This document shows positions 22,467 to 37,000 of a stretch of 64,000 nt of DNA, one piece after another; within the stretch, counting starts at the first letter, position 1, and each line of letters starts with the position of its first letter. Made by a program: the position numbers and the translations under genes. Origin of the DNA: Morinoia aosen (Eukaryota; Arthropoda; Malacostraca; Amphipoda; Talitridae); the NCBI GenBank assembly GCA_030386875.1, contig CM059560.1, positions 46,604,757-46,668,756 on the forward strand. Direction: 5' to 3'. Below the pieces are notes generated by a model that did no database searches, had not been told where the DNA came from, and worked only from the letters and a program-made list of their open reading frames with translations.

Positions 22467-24961
22467 ACAAAGGAGTACACGAGGTATCTCTACAGCGGAC
22501 AAAGGAGTACAGGAGGTATCTCTAGAACGTACAGAGGAGTACAGGAGGTATCTCTAGAACGTAATAAGGAGTACAGGAGGTATCTCTAGAACGTACAAAG
22601 GAGTACAGGAGGTATTTCTAGAACGTACAAAGGAGTACAGGTGGTATCTCTAGAACGTACAAAGGAGTACAGGAGGTATCTCTACAGCGCACAAAGGAGT
22701 AGAGGAGGTATCTCTACAGCGCACAAAGGAGTACAGGAGGTATCTCTAGAACGTACAAAGGAGTACACGAGGTATCTCTACGGCGTACAAAGGAGTACAG
22801 GAGGTATCTCTAGAACGTACAGAGGAGTACAGGAGGTATCTCTAGAACGTACAAAGGAGTACAGGAGGTATCTCTAGAACGTACAGAGGAGTACAGGAGG
22901 AACCTCTACAGCGCAAAAAGGAGTACAGGAGGTATCTCTAGAACGTACGAAGGAGTACACGTGGTATCTCTACAGCGTACAAAGGAGTACAGGAGGTATC
23001 TCTAGAACGTACAGAGGAGTACAGGAGGTATCTCTAGAACGTAGAAAGGAGTAAAGGAGGTATCTCTAGAACGTACAAAGAAGTACAGAAGGTATCTCTA
23101 GAACGTACAAAGGAGTACAGGAGGTATCTCTAGAACGTAGAAAGGAGTACAGTAGGTATCTCTAGAACGTACAAAGGAGTACAGGAGGTATCTCTACAGC
23201 GCATTAAGGAGTACAGGAGGTATCTCTACAGCGCACAAAGGAGTACAGGAGGTATCTCTAGAACGTACAAAGGAGTACACGAGGTATCTCTACAGCGTAC
23301 AAAGGAGAACAGGAGGTGTCTTCAGAACGTACAAAGGAGTACAGGAGGTACCTCTACAGCGTACAAAGGAGTACAGGAGGTATCTCTACAGCGTACAAAT
23401 GAGTACAGGAGGTATCTCTAGAACGTTCAAAGGAGTACAGGAGGTATCTCTACAGCGTACAAAGGAGTACAGGAGGTATCTCTACAGCGTACAAAGGAGT
23501 ACAGGAGGTATCTCTAGAACGTTCGAAGGAGTACAGGAGGTATCTCTACAGCGCACAAAGGAGTACAGGAGGTATCTCTACAGCGCACAAAGGAGTACAG
23601 GAGGTATCTCTACAGCGCACAAAGGAGTACACGAGGTATCTCTACAGCGTACAAAGGAGTACAGGAGGTATCTCTAGAACGTACAGAGGAGTACAGGAGG
23701 TATCTCTAGAACGTACAAAGGAGTACAGGAGGTATCTCTAGAACGTACAGAGGAGTACAGGAGGTACCTCTACAGCGCACAAAGGAGTACAGGAGGTAAC
23801 TCTAGAACGTACAGAGGAGTACAGGAGGTATCTCTAGAACGTACAAAGGAGTACACGAGGTATCTCTACAGAGTACAAAGGAGTACAGGAGGTATCTCTA
23901 GAACGTACAAAGGAGTACAGGAGGTATCTCTAGAACGTACAAAGGAGTACAGGAGATATCTCTAGAACGTACAAAGGAGTACAGGAGGTACCTCTACAGC
24001 GTACAAAGGAGTACAGGAGGTATCTCTACAGCGTACAAATGAGTACAGGAGGTATTTCTAGAACGTTCAAAGGAGTACAGGAGGTATCTCTACAGCGTAC
24101 AAAGGAGTAAAGGAGGTATCTCTACAGCGTACAAAGGAGTCCAGGAGGTATCTCTAGAACGTGCAAAGGAGTACAGGAGGTATCTCTACAGCGCACAAAG
24201 GAGTACATGAGGTATCTCTACAGCGCACAAAGGAGTACAGGAGGTATCTCTACAGCGCACAAAGGAGTACAAGAGGTATCTCTACAGCGTACAAAGGAGT
24301 ACAGGAGGTATCTCTAGAACGTACAGAGGAGTACAGGAGGTATCTCTAGAACGTACAAAGGAGTACAGGAGGTATCTCTAGAACGTACAGAAGAGTACAG
24401 GAGGTACCTCTACAGCGCACAAAGGAGTACACGAGGTATCTCTAGAACGTACAAAGGAGTACACGAGGTATCTCTACAGCGTACAAAGGAGTACAGGAGG
24501 TATCTCTAGAACGCACAGAGGAGTACAGGAGGTATCTCTAGAACGTGCAAAGGAGTACACGAGGTATCTCTACAGCGTACAAAGGAGTACAGGAGGTATC
24601 TCTAGAACGTACAGAGGAGTAGAGGAGGTATCTCTACAGCGTACAAAGGAATACAGGAGGTATCTCTAGGACGTACAAAGGAGTACAGGAGGTATCTCTA
24701 CAGCGTTCAAAGGAGTACATGAGGTATCTCTACAGCGTACAAAGGAGTACAGGAGGTATCTCTAGAACGTACTAAGGAGTAGAGGAGGTATCTCTACAGC
24801 GCACAAAGGAGTACGAAGGTATTTCTACAGCGTACAAAGGAGTACAGGAGGTATCTCTACAGCGTACAAAGGAGTTCAGGAGGTATCTCTAGAACGTACA
24901 AAGGAGTACAGGAGGTATCTCTACAGCGCACAAAGGAGTACAGGAAGTATCTCTACAGCAC
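22467..24961. repeat. 2,495-bp segment, first tandem copy
   Basis: Left member of a direct tandem pair at an offset of 2,495 bp (78 monomers minus one base, because each copy has one 31-bp GTACGAAGG monomer). Landmarks present in both copies are GTAATAAGG, ACAGGTGGTATC, CTACGGCG, ACACGTGGTATC, GTGTCTTCAGAACG, the AAATGAG monomers, GTTCGAAGG and ACATGAGG. The same sequence in single copy lies at about 10432-12926. Confidence 0.92.
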
Positions 24962-27456
24962 ACAAAGGAGTACACGAGGTATCTCTACAGCGTACAAAGG
25001 AGTACAGGAGGTATCTCTAGAACGTACAGAGGAGTACAGGAGGTATCTCTAGAACGTAATAAGGAGTACAGGAGGTATCTCTAGAACGTACAAAGGAGTA
25101 CAGGAGGTATTTCTAGAACGTACAAAGGAGTACAGGTGGTATCTCTAGAACGTACAAAGGAGTACAGGAGGTATCTCTACAGCGCACAAAGGAGTAGAGG
25201 AGGTATCTCTACAGCGCACAAAGGAGTACAGGAGGTATCTCTAGAACGTACAAAGGAGTACACGAGGTATCTCTACGGCGTACAAAGGAGTACAGGAGGT
25301 ATCTCTAGAACGTACAGAGGAGTACAGGAGGTATCTCTAGAACGTACAAAGGAGTACAGGAGGTATCTCTAGAACGTACAGAGGAGTACAGGAGGAACCT
25401 CTACAGCGCAAAAAGGAGTACAGGAGGTATCTCTAGAACGTACGAAGGAGTACACGTGGTATCTCTACAGCGTACAAAGGAGTACAGGAGGTATCTCTAG
25501 AACGTACAGAGGAGTACAGGAGGTATCTCTAGAACGTAGAAAGGAGTAAAGGAGGTATCTCTAGAACGTACAAAGAAGTACAGAAGGTATCTCTAGAACG
25601 TACAAAGGAGTACAGGAGGTATCTCTAGAACGTAGAAAGGAGTACAGGAGGTATCTCTAGAACGTACAAAGGAGTACAGGAGGTATCTCTACAGCGCATA
25701 AAGGAGTACAGGAGGTATCTCTACAGCGCACAAAGGAGTACAGGAGGTATCTCTAGAACGTACAAAGGAGTACACGAGGTATCTCTACAGCGTACAAAGG
25801 AGAACAGGAGGTGTCTTCAGAACGTACAAAGGAGTACAGGAGGTACCTCTACAGCGTACAAAGGAGTACAGGAGGTATCTCTACAGCGTACAAATGAGTA
25901 CAGGAGGTATCTCTAGAACGTTCAAAGGAGTACAGGAGGTATCTCTACAGCGTACAAAGGAGTACAGGAGGTATCTCTACAGCGTACAAAGGAGTACAGG
26001 AGGTATCTCTAGAACGTTCGAAGGAGTACAGGAGGTATCTCTACAGCGCACAAAGGAGTACAGGAGGTATCTCTACAGCGCACAAAGGAGTACAGGAGGT
26101 ATCTCTACAGCGCACAAAGGAGTACACGAGGTATCTCTACAGCGTACAAAGGAGTACAGGAGGTATCTCTAGAACGTACAGAGGAGTACAGGAGGTATCT
26201 CTAGAACGTACAAAGGAGTACAGGAGGTATCTCTAGAACGTACAGAGGAGTACAGGAGGTACCTCTACAGCGCACAAAGGAGTACAGGAGGTAACTCTAG
26301 AACGTACAGAGGAGTACAGGAGGTATCTCTAGAACGTACAAAGGAGTACACGAGGTATCTCTACAGAGTACAAAGGAGTACAGGAGGTATCTCTAGAACG
26401 TACAAAGGAGTACAGGAGGTATCTCTAGAACGTACAAAGGAGTACAGGAGATATCTCTAGAACGTACAAAGGAGTACAGGAGGTACCTCTACAGCGTACA
26501 AAGGAGTACAGGAGGTATCTCTACAGCGTACAAATGAGTACAGGAGGTATTTCTAGAACGTTCAAAGGAGTACAGGAGGTATCTCTACAGCGTACAAAGG
26601 AGTAAAGGAGGTATCTCTACAGCGAACAAAGGAGTCCAGGAGGTATCTCTAGAACGTGCAAAGGAGTACAGGAGGTATCTCTACAGCGCACAAAGGAGTA
26701 CATGAGGTATCTCTACAGCGCACAAAGGAGTACAGGAGGTATCTCTACAGCGCACAAAGGAGTACAAGAGGTATCTCTACAGCGTACAAAGGAGTACAGG
26801 AGGTATCTCTAGAACGTACAGAGGAGTACAGGAGGTATCTCTAGAACGTACAAAGGAGTACAGGAGGTGTCTCTAGAACGTACAGAAGAGTACAATAGGT
26901 ACCTCTACAGCGCACAAAGGAGTACACGAGGTATCTCTAGAACGTACAAAGGAGTACACGAGGTATCTCTACAGCGTACAAAGGAGTACAGGAGGTATCT
27001 CTAGAACGCACAGAGGAGTACAGGAGGTATCTCTAGAACGTGCAAAGGAGTACACGAGGTATCTCTACAGCGTACAAAGGAGTACAGGAGGTATCTCTAG
27101 AACGTACAGAGGAGTAGAGGAGGTATCTCTACAGCGTACAAAGGAATACAGGAGGTATCTCTAGGACGTACAAAGGAGTACAGGAGGTATCTCTACAGCG
27201 TTCAAAGGAGTACAGGAGGTATCTCTACAGCGTACAAAGGAGTACAGGAGGTATCTCTAGAACGTACTAAGGAGTAGAGGAGGTATCTCTACAGCGCACA
27301 AAGGAGTACGAAGGTATTTCTACAGCGTACAAAGGAGTACAGGAGGTATCTCTACAGCGTACAAAGGAGTTCAGGAGGTATCTCTAGAACGTACAAAGGA
27401 GTACAGGAGGTATCTCTACAGTGCACAAAGGAGTACAGGAAGTATCTCTACAGCAC
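24962..27456. repeat. 2,495-bp segment, second tandem copy
   Basis: Right member of the tandem pair. To the left of 24962 the array follows the single-copy 12.9-kb sequence. To the right of about 25057 it follows the 10.5-kb sequence (GTAATAAGG in place of GTACAAAGG). The exchange point that made the duplication therefore lies within about 95 bp of shared monomer sequence. A few private changes, such as ACAATAGGTACC near 26890 and GGTGTCTC near 26866, show later drift. Confidence 0.92.
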
Positions 27457-30400
27457 ACAAAGGAGTACACGAGGTATCTCTACAGCGTACAAAGGAGTAC
27501 AGGAGGTATCTCTAGAACGTACAGAGGAGTACAGGAGGTATCTCTAGAACGTACAAAGGAGTACAGGAGGTATCTCTAGAACGTACAGAGGAGTACAGGA
27601 GGTACATCTACAGCGAACAAAGGAGTGCAGGAGGTATCTCTAGAACGTACAAAGGAGTACACGAGGTATCTCTACAGCGTACAAAGGAGTACAGGAGGTA
27701 TCTCTAGAACGTACAGAGGAGTACAGGAGGTATCTCTAGAACGTACAAAGGAATACTCGAGGTATCTCTACAGCGTACAAAGGAGTACAGGAGGTATCTC
27801 TAGAACGTACAAAGGAGTACAGGAGGTATCTCTAGAACGTACAAAGGAGTACAGGAGGTATCTCTAGAACGTACAAAGGAGTACAGTAGGTATCTCTACA
27901 GCGCACAAAGGAGTACAGGAGGTATCTCTACAGCGCACAAAGGAGTACAGGAGGTATCTCTAGAACGTACAAAGGAGTACACGAGGTATCTCTACAGCGT
28001 ACAAAGGAGTACAGGAGGTATCTCTAGAACGTACAGAGGAGTACAGGAGGTATCTCTAGAACGTACAAAGGAGTACAGGAGGTATCTCTAGAACGTACAG
28101 AGGAGTACAGGAGGTACCTCTACAGCGCACAGAGGAGTACAGGAGGTATCTCTAGAACGTACAAAGGAGTACACGAGGTATCTCTACAGCGTAAAAAGGA
28201 GTACAGGAGGTACCTCTAGAACGTACAGAGGAGTACAGGAGGTATCTCTAGAACGTACAAAGGAGTTCACGAGGTATCTCTACAGCGTACAAAGGAGTAC
28301 AGGAGGTATCTCTAGAACGTACAGAGGAGTACAGGAGGTATCTCTACAGCGCACAAAGGAGTACAAGAGGTATCTCTACAGCGCGCAAAGGAGTATAGGA
28401 GGTATCTCTAGAACGTACAAAGGAGTACACGAGGTATCTCTACAGCGTACAAAGGAGTACAGGAGGTATCTCTAGAACGTACAGAGGAGTACAGGAGGTA
28501 TCTCTAGAACGTACAAAGGAGTACAGGAGGTATCTCTAGAACGTACAAAGGAGTACAGGAGGTATCTCTAGAACGTACAAAGGAGTACAGGAGGTATCTC
28601 TAGAACGTACAAAGGAGTACAGGAGGTATCTCTACAGCGCACAAAAGAGTAGAGGAGGTATCTCTACAGCGCACAAAGGAGTACAGGAGGTATCTCTAGA
28701 ACGTACAAAGGAGTACACGAGGTATCTCTACAGCGTACGAAGGAGTACAGGAGGTATCTCTAGAACGCACAGAGGAGTACAGGAGGTATCTCTAGAACGT
28801 ACAAAGGAGTACAGGAGGTATCTCTAGAACGTACAGAGGAGTACAGGAGGTATCTTTAGAACGTACAAAGGAGTACACGAGGTATCTCTACAGCGTACAA
28901 AGGAGTACAGGAGGTATCTCTAGAACGTACAGAGAAGTACAGGAGTTATCTCTACAGCGCACAAAGGAGTACAGGAGGTATCTCTACAGCGCACAAAGGA
29001 GTACACGAGGTATCTCTACAGCGTACAAAGGAGAACAGGAGGTATCTCTAGAACGTACAGAGGAGTACAGGAGGTATCTCTAGAACGTACAAAGGAGTAC
29101 AGGAGGTATCTCTAGAACGTACAGAGGAGTACAGGAGGTACCTCTACAGCGCACAAAGGAGTACAGGAGGTATCTCTAGAACGTACAAATTAGTACACGA
29201 GGTATCTCTACAGCGTACAAAGGAGTACAGGAGGTATCTCTAGAACGTACAGAGGAGTACAGGAGGTACCTCTAGAACGTACAAAGGAGTACAGGAGGTA
29301 TCTCTGGAACGTACAAAGGAGTATAGGAGGTATCTCTAGAACGTACAAATGAGTACAGGAGGTATCTCTACAGCGCACAAAGGAGTACAGGAGGTATTTC
29401 TACAACGCACAAAGGAGTACAGGAGGTATCTCTAGAACGTACAAAGGAGTACACGAGGTATCTCTACAGCGTACAAAGGAGTACAGGAGGTATCTCTAGA
29501 ACGTACAAAGGAGTACACGAGGTATCTCTACAGCGTACAAAGGAGTACAGGAGGTATCTCTAGAACGTACAAAGGAGTACACGAGGTATCTCTTCAGCGT
29601 ACAAAGGAGTACAGGAGGTATCTCTAGAACGTACAGAGGAGTACAGGAGGTACCTCTACAGCGCACAAAGGAGTACAGGAGGTATCTCTAGAACGTACAA
29701 AGGAGTACACGAGGTATCTCTACAGCGTACAAAGGAGTACAGGAGGTATCTCTAGAACGTACAATGGAGTACAGGAGGTATATATCTCAAGAACGTACAG
29801 AGGAGTACAGGAGGTACCTCTACAGCGCACAAAGGAGTACAGGAGGTATCTCTAGAACGTACAAAGGAGTACACGAGGTATCTCTACAGCGTACAAAGGA
29901 GTACAGGAGGTATCTCTAGAACGTACAAAGGAGTAGAGGAGGTATCTTTAGAACGTACAGAGGAGTACAGGAGGTATCTCTAGAACGTACAAAGGAGTAC
30001 AGGAGGTATTTCTAGAACGTACAAAGGAGTACAGGAGGTATCTCTAGAACTTAGAAAGGAGTACAGGAGGTATCTCTAGAACGTACAAAGGAGTACAGGA
30101 GGTATCTCTACAGCGCACAAAGGAGTACAGGAGGTATCTCTACAGCGCACAAAGGAGTACAGGAGGTATCTCTAGAACGTACAAAGGAGTACACGAGGTA
30201 TCTCTACAGCGTACAAAGGAGTACAGGAGGTATCCCTAGAACGTTCAGAGGAGTACAGGAGGTATCTCTAGAACGTACAAAGGAGTACAGGAGGTATCTC
30301 TAGAACGTACAAAGGAGTACAGGAGGTATCTCTAGAATGTACAAAGGAGTACAGGAGGTATCTCTACCGCGCACAAAGGAGTACAGGAGGTATTTCTACA

Positions 30401-31755
30401 GCGCACAAAGGAGTACAGGAGGTATCTCTAGAACGTACAAAGGAGTACAAGAGGTATCTCTACAGCGCACAAAGGAGTACAGGAGGTATCTCTAGAACGT
30501 ACAGAGGAGTACAGGAGGTAACTCTAGAACGTACAAAGGAGTACAGGAGGTATCTCTAGAACGTACAGAGGAGTACAGGAGGTACCTCTACAGCGCACAA
30601 AGGAGTACAGGAGGTATCTCTAGAACGTACAAAGAAGTACACGAGGTATCTCTACAGCGTACAAAGGAGTACGGGATATATCTCTAGAACGTACAAAGGA
30701 GTAGAGGAGGTATCTCTAGAACGTACAGAGGAGTACAGGAGGTATCTCTACAGCGTACAAAGGAGTACAGGAGGTATCTCTACAGCGTACAAAGGAGTAA
30801 AGGAGGTATCTCTAGAACGTACAAAGGAGTACAGGAGGTATCTCTAGAACGTACGAAGGAGTACAGGAGGTATCTCTACAGCGTGCAAAGGAGTACAGGA
30901 GGTATCTCTAGAACGTACAAAGGAGTACACGAGGTATCTCTACAGCGTACAAATGAGTACAGGAGGTATCTCTAGAACGTACAAAGGAGTACAGGAGGTA
31001 TCTCTAGAACGTACAAAGGAGTACAGGAGGTATCTCTACAGCGTACAAAGGAGTACAAGAGGAATCTCTAGAACGTACGAAGGAGTACTAGAGGTATCTC
31101 TAGAACGACAAAGGAGTACAGGAGGTATCTCTACAGCGTACAAAGGAGTTCAGGAGGTATCTCTAGAACGAACAAAGGAGAACAGGAGGTACCTCTACAG
31201 CGTACAAAGGAGTACAGGAGGTATCTCTACAGCGTACAAAGGAGTACAGGAGGTATCTCTAGAACGAACACAGGAGAACAGGAGGTACCTCTACAGCGTA
31301 CAAAGGTATACAGGAGGTATCCCTACAGCGTACAAAGGAGTACAGGAGGTTTCTCTAGAACGTACAAAGGAGTACAGGAGGTATCTCTAGAACGTACAAA
31401 GGAGTACAGGAGGTATCTCTAGAACGTACAAAGGAGTAAAGGAGGTATCTCTAGAACGTACAAAGGAGTACAGGAGGTATCTCTAGAACGTACAAAAGAG
31501 TACAGGAGGTATCTCTAGAACGTGCAAAGGAGTACAGGAGGTATCTCAACAGCATACAAAGGAGTACAGGAGGTATCTCTAGAACGAACAAAGGAGTACA
31601 GGAGCTATCTCAACAGCGTACAAAGAAGTACAGGAGGTATCTCTACAGCGTACAAAGGAGTACAGGAAGTATCTCTAGAACGTACAAATGAGTACAGGAG
31701 GTATCTCTAGAACGAACAAAGGAATACAGGAGGAATCTCTACAGCGTACAAAGGA

Positions 31756-31800
31756 GTACATTAGGTATCTCTAAAAATTACAAAGGAGTTTTAGAGGTAT
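31756..31800. repeat. AT-rich degenerate monomer island, copy a
   Basis: ACATTAGG followed by CTCTAAAAATTACAAAGG and GTTTTAGAGG. It is the most divergent sequence in the window yet keeps the 32-bp length. The flanks also carry unusual changes (AGGAGGAATC before, ATCAATACAGCG after). Confidence 0.9.
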
Positions 31801-34019
31801 CTCTAGAACGTACAAAGGAGTACAGGAGGTATCAATACAGCGTACAAAGGAGTACAGGAGGTATCTCTACAGCGTTCAAAGGAGTACAGGAGGTATTTCT
31901 AGAACGTACAAAGGAGTACAGGAGGTATCTCTAGAACGTACAAAGGAGTACAGGAGGTATCTCTACAGCGCACAAAGGAGTACAGGAGGTATCTCTAGAA
32001 CGTACAAAGGAGTACAGGAGGTATCTCTACAGAGTACAAAGGATTTCCGGAGGTATCTCTACAGCGTACAAAGGAGTACAGGAGGTATCTCTAGAACGTA
32101 CAAAGGAGTACAGGAGGTATCCCTAGAGCGTACAAAGGAGTACAGGAGGTATCTCTAGAACGTACAAAGGAGTACAGGAGGTATCTCTAGAACGTACAAA
32201 GGAGTACAGGAGGTATCTCTAGAACGTACAAAGGAGTACAGGAGGTATCTCTACAGCGTACAAAGGAGTACCGGAGGTATCTCTAGAACGTACATAGGAG
32301 TACAGGAGGTATCTTCAGAACGTACAAAGGTGTACAGGAGGTATCTCTAGAACGTACAAAGGAGTTCAGGAGGTATCTCTAGAACGCACACAGGAGTACA
32401 GGAGGTATCTCTACAGCGCACAAAGGAGTACAGGAGGTATCTCTACAGCGCACAAAGGAGTACAGGAGGTATCTCTAGAACGTACGAAGGAGTACACGAG
32501 GAATCTCTACAGCGTACAAAGGAGTACAGGGGGTATCTCTAGAACGTACAGAGGAGTACAGGAGGTATCTCAAGAACGTACAAAGGAGTACAGGAGGTAT
32601 CTCTAGAACGTACAGAGGAGTACAGGAGGTACATCTACAGCGCACAAAGGAGTACAGGAGGTATCTCTAGAACGTACAAAGGAGTACACGAGGTATCTCT
32701 ACAGCGTACAAAGGAGTACAGGAAGTATCTCTAGAACGTACAGAGGAGCACAGGAGGTATCTCTAGAACGTACAAAGGAATACACGAGGTATCTCTACAG
32801 CGTACAAAGGAGTACAGGAGGTATCTCTAGAACCTACAGCGGAGTACAGGAGGTATCTCTAGAACGTACAAAGGAGTACAGGAGGTATCTCTAGAACGTA
32901 CAAAGGAGTACAGGAGGTATCTCTACAGCGCACAAAGGAGTACAGGAGGTATCTCTACAGCGCACAAAGGAGTACAGGAGGTATCTCTAGAACGTACAAA
33001 GAAGTACACGAGGTATCTCTACAGCGTACAAAGGAGTACAGGAGGTATCTCTAGAACGTACAGAGGAGTACAGGAGGTATCTCTAGAACGTACAAAGGAG
33101 TACAGGAGGTATCTCTAGAACGTACAGAGGAGTACAGGAGGTACCTCTACAGCGCACAAAGGAGTACAGGAGGTATCTCTAGAACGTACAAAGGAGTACA
33201 CGAGGTATCTCTACAGCATAAAAAGGAGTACAGGAGGTATCTCTAGAACGTACAGAGGAGTACAGGAGGTATCTCTAGAACGTACAAAGGAGTTCACGAG
33301 GTATCTCTACAGCGTACAAAGGAGTACAGGAGGTATCTCTAGAACGTACAGAAGAGTACAGGAGGTATCTCTACAGCGCACAAAGGAGTACAAGAGGTAT
33401 CTCTACAGCGCGCAAAGGAGTATAGGAGGTATCTCTAGAACGTACAAAGGAGTACACGAGGTATCTCTACAGCGTACAAAGGAGTACAGGAGGTATCTCT
33501 AGAACGTACAGAGGAGTACAGGAGGTATCTCTAGAACGTACAAAGGAGTACAGGAGGTATCTCTAGAACGTACAAAGGAGTACAGGAGGTAACTCTAGAA
33601 CGTACAAAGGAGTACAGGAGGTATCTCTAGAACGTACAAAGGAGTACAGGAGGTATCTCTACAGCGCACAAAAGAGTAGAGGAGGTATCTCTACAGCGCA
33701 CAAAGGAGTACAGGAGGTATCTCTAGAACGTACAAAGGAGTACACGAGGTATCTTTACAGCGTACGAAGGAGTACACGAGGTATCTCTAGAACGTACAGA
33801 GGAGTACAGGAGGTATCTCTAGAACGTACAAAGGAGTACAGGAGGTATATCTAGAACGTACAGAGGAGTACAGGAGGTACCTCTACAGCGCACAAAGGAG
33901 TACAGGAGATATCTCTAGAACGTACAAAGAAGTACACGAAGTATCTCTACAGCGTACAAAGGAGTACAGGAGGTATCTCTAGAACGTACAGAGGAGTACA
34001 GGAGGTATCTCTAGAACGT

Positions 34020-37000
34020 ACTGAGGAGTACAGGAGGTATCTTTAGAACGTACAAAGGAGTACACGAGGTATCTCTACAGCGTACAAAGGAGTTTAGGAG
34101 GTATCTCTAGAACGTACAGAGGAGTACAGGAGTTATCTCTATAGCGCACAAAGGAGTACAGGAGGTATCTCTACAGCGCACAAAGGAGTACACGAGGTAT
34201 CTCTACAGCGTACAAAGGAGAACAGGAGGTATCTCTAGAACGTACAGAGGAGTACAGGAGGTATCTCTAGAACGTACAAAGGAGTACAGGAGGTATCTCT
34301 AGAACGTACAGAGGAGTACAGGAGGTACCTCTACAGCGCACAAAGGAGTACAGGAGGTATCTCTAGAACGTACAAATTAGTACACGAGGTATCTCTACAG
34401 CGTACAAAGGAGTACAGGAGGTATCTCTAGAACGTACAGAGGAGTACAGGAGGTACCTCTAGAACGTACAAAGGAGTACAGGAGGTATCTCTAGAACGTA
34501 CAAAGGAGTATAGGAGGTATCTCTAGAACGTACAAATGAGTACAGGAGGTATCTCTACAGCGCACAAAGAAGTACAGGAGGTATTTCTTCAGCGCACAAA
34601 GGAGTACAGGAGGTATCTCTAGAACGTACAAAGGAGTACACGAGGTATCTCTACAGCGTACAAAGGAGTACAGGAGGTATCTCTAGAACGTACAAAGGAG
34701 TACACGAGGTATCTCTACAGCGTACAAAGGAGTACAGGAGGTACCTCTAGAACGTACAAAGGAGTACACGAGGTATCTCTTCAGCGTACAAAAGAGTACA
34801 GGAGGTATCTCTAGAACGTACAGAGGAGTACAGGAGGTACCTCTACCGCGCACAAAGGAGTACAGGAGGTATCTCTAGAACGTACAAAGGAGTACACGAG
34901 GTATCTCTACAGCGTACAAAGGAGTACAGGAGGTATCTCTAGAACGTACAATGGAGTACAGGAGGTATATATCTCTAGAACGTACAGAGGAGTACAGGAG
35001 GTACCTCTACAGCGCACAAAGGATTACAGGAGGTATCTCTAGAACGTACAAAGGAGCACACGATGTATCTCTACAGCGTACAAAGGAGTACAGGAGGTAT
35101 CTCTAGAACGTACAAAGGAGTACAGGAGGTATCTCTAGAACGTACAGAGGAGTACAGGAGGTATCTCTAGAACGTACAAAGGAGTACAGGAGGTATCTCT
35201 AGAACGTACAAAGGAGTACAGGAGGTATCTCTAGAACGTAGAAAGGAGTACAGGAGGTATCTCTAGAACGTACAAAGGAGTACAGGAGGTATCTCTACAG
35301 CGCACAAAGGCGTACAGGAGGTATCTCTACAGCGCACAAAGGAGTACAGGAGGTATCTCTAGAACGTACAAAGGAGTACACGAGGTATCTCTACAGCGTA
35401 CAAAGGAGTACAGGAGGTATCCCTAGAACGTTCAGAGGAGTACAGGAGGTATCTCTAGAACATACAAAGGAGTACAGGAGGTATCTCTAGAACGTACAAA
35501 GGAGTACAGGAGGTATCTCTAGAACGTACAAAGGAGTAAACGAGGTATCTCTAGAATGTACAAAGGAGTACAGGAGGTATCTCTACCGCGCACAAAGGAG
35601 TACAGGAGGTATCTCTACAGCGCACAAAGGAGTACAGGAGGTATCTCTAGAACGTACAAAGGAGTACACGAGGTATCTCTACAGCGTACAAAGGAGTACA
35701 GGAGGTATCTCTAGAACGTACAGAGGAGTACAGGAGGTATCTCTAGAACGTACAAAGGAGTACAGGAGGTATCTCTAGAACGTACAGAGGAGTACAGGAG
35801 GTACCTCTACAGCGCACAAAGGAGTACAGGAGGTACCTCTAGAACGTACAAAGAAGTACACGAGGTATCTCTACAGCGTACAAAGGAGTACGGGCGGTAT
35901 CTCTAGAACGTACAAAGGAGTAGAGGAGGTATCTCTAGAACGTACAGAGGAGTACAGGAGGTATCTCTACAGCGTACAAAGGAGTACAGGAGGTATCTCT
36001 ACAGCGTACAAAGGAGTACAGGAGGTATCTCTAGAACGTACAAAGGAGTACAGGAGGTATCTCTAGAACGTACAAAGGAGTACAGGAGGTATCTCTACAG
36101 CGTGCAAAGGAGTACAGGAGGTATCTCTAGAACGTACAAAGGAGTACACGAGGTATCTCTACAGCGTACAAATGAGTACAGGAGGTATCTCTAGAACGTA
36201 CAAAGGAGTACAGGAGGTATCTCTAGAACGTACAAAGGAGTACAGGAGGTATCTCTACAGCGTACAAAGGAGTACAAGAGGTATCTCTAGAGCGTACGAA
36301 GGAGTACTAGAGGTATCTCTAGAACGACAAAGGAGTACAGGAGGTATCTCTACAGCGTACAAAGGAGTACAGGAGGTATCTCTAGAACGAACAAAGGAGA
36401 ACAGGAGGTACCTCTACAGCGTACAAAGGAGTACAGGAGGTATCTCTACAGCGTACAAATGAGTACAGGAGGTATCTCTAGAACGTACAAAGGAGTACAG
36501 GAGGTATCTCTAGAACGTACAAAGGAGTACAGGAGGTATCTCTAGAACGTACAACGGAGTAAAGGAGGTATCTCTAGAACGTACAAAGGAGTACAGGAGG
36601 TATCTCTAGAACGTACAAAAGAGTACAGGAGGTATCTCTAGAACGTGCAAAGGAGTACAGGAGGTATCTCAACAGCATACAAAGGAGTACAGGAGGTATC
36701 TCTAGAACGAACAAAGGAGTACAGGAGCTATCTCAACAGCGTACAAAGGAGTACAGGAGGTATCTCTACAGCGTACAAAGGAGTACAGGAAGTATCTCTA
36801 GAACGTACAAAGGAGTACAGGAGGTATCTCTAGAACGAACAAAGGAGTACAGGAGGAATCTCTACAGCGTACAAAGGAGTACATTAGGTATCTCTAAAAA
36901 TTACAAAGGAGTTTTAGGGGTATCTCTAGAACGTACAAAGGAGTAAAGGAGGTATCAATACAGCGTACAAAGGAGAACAGGAGGTATCTCTACAGCGTAC

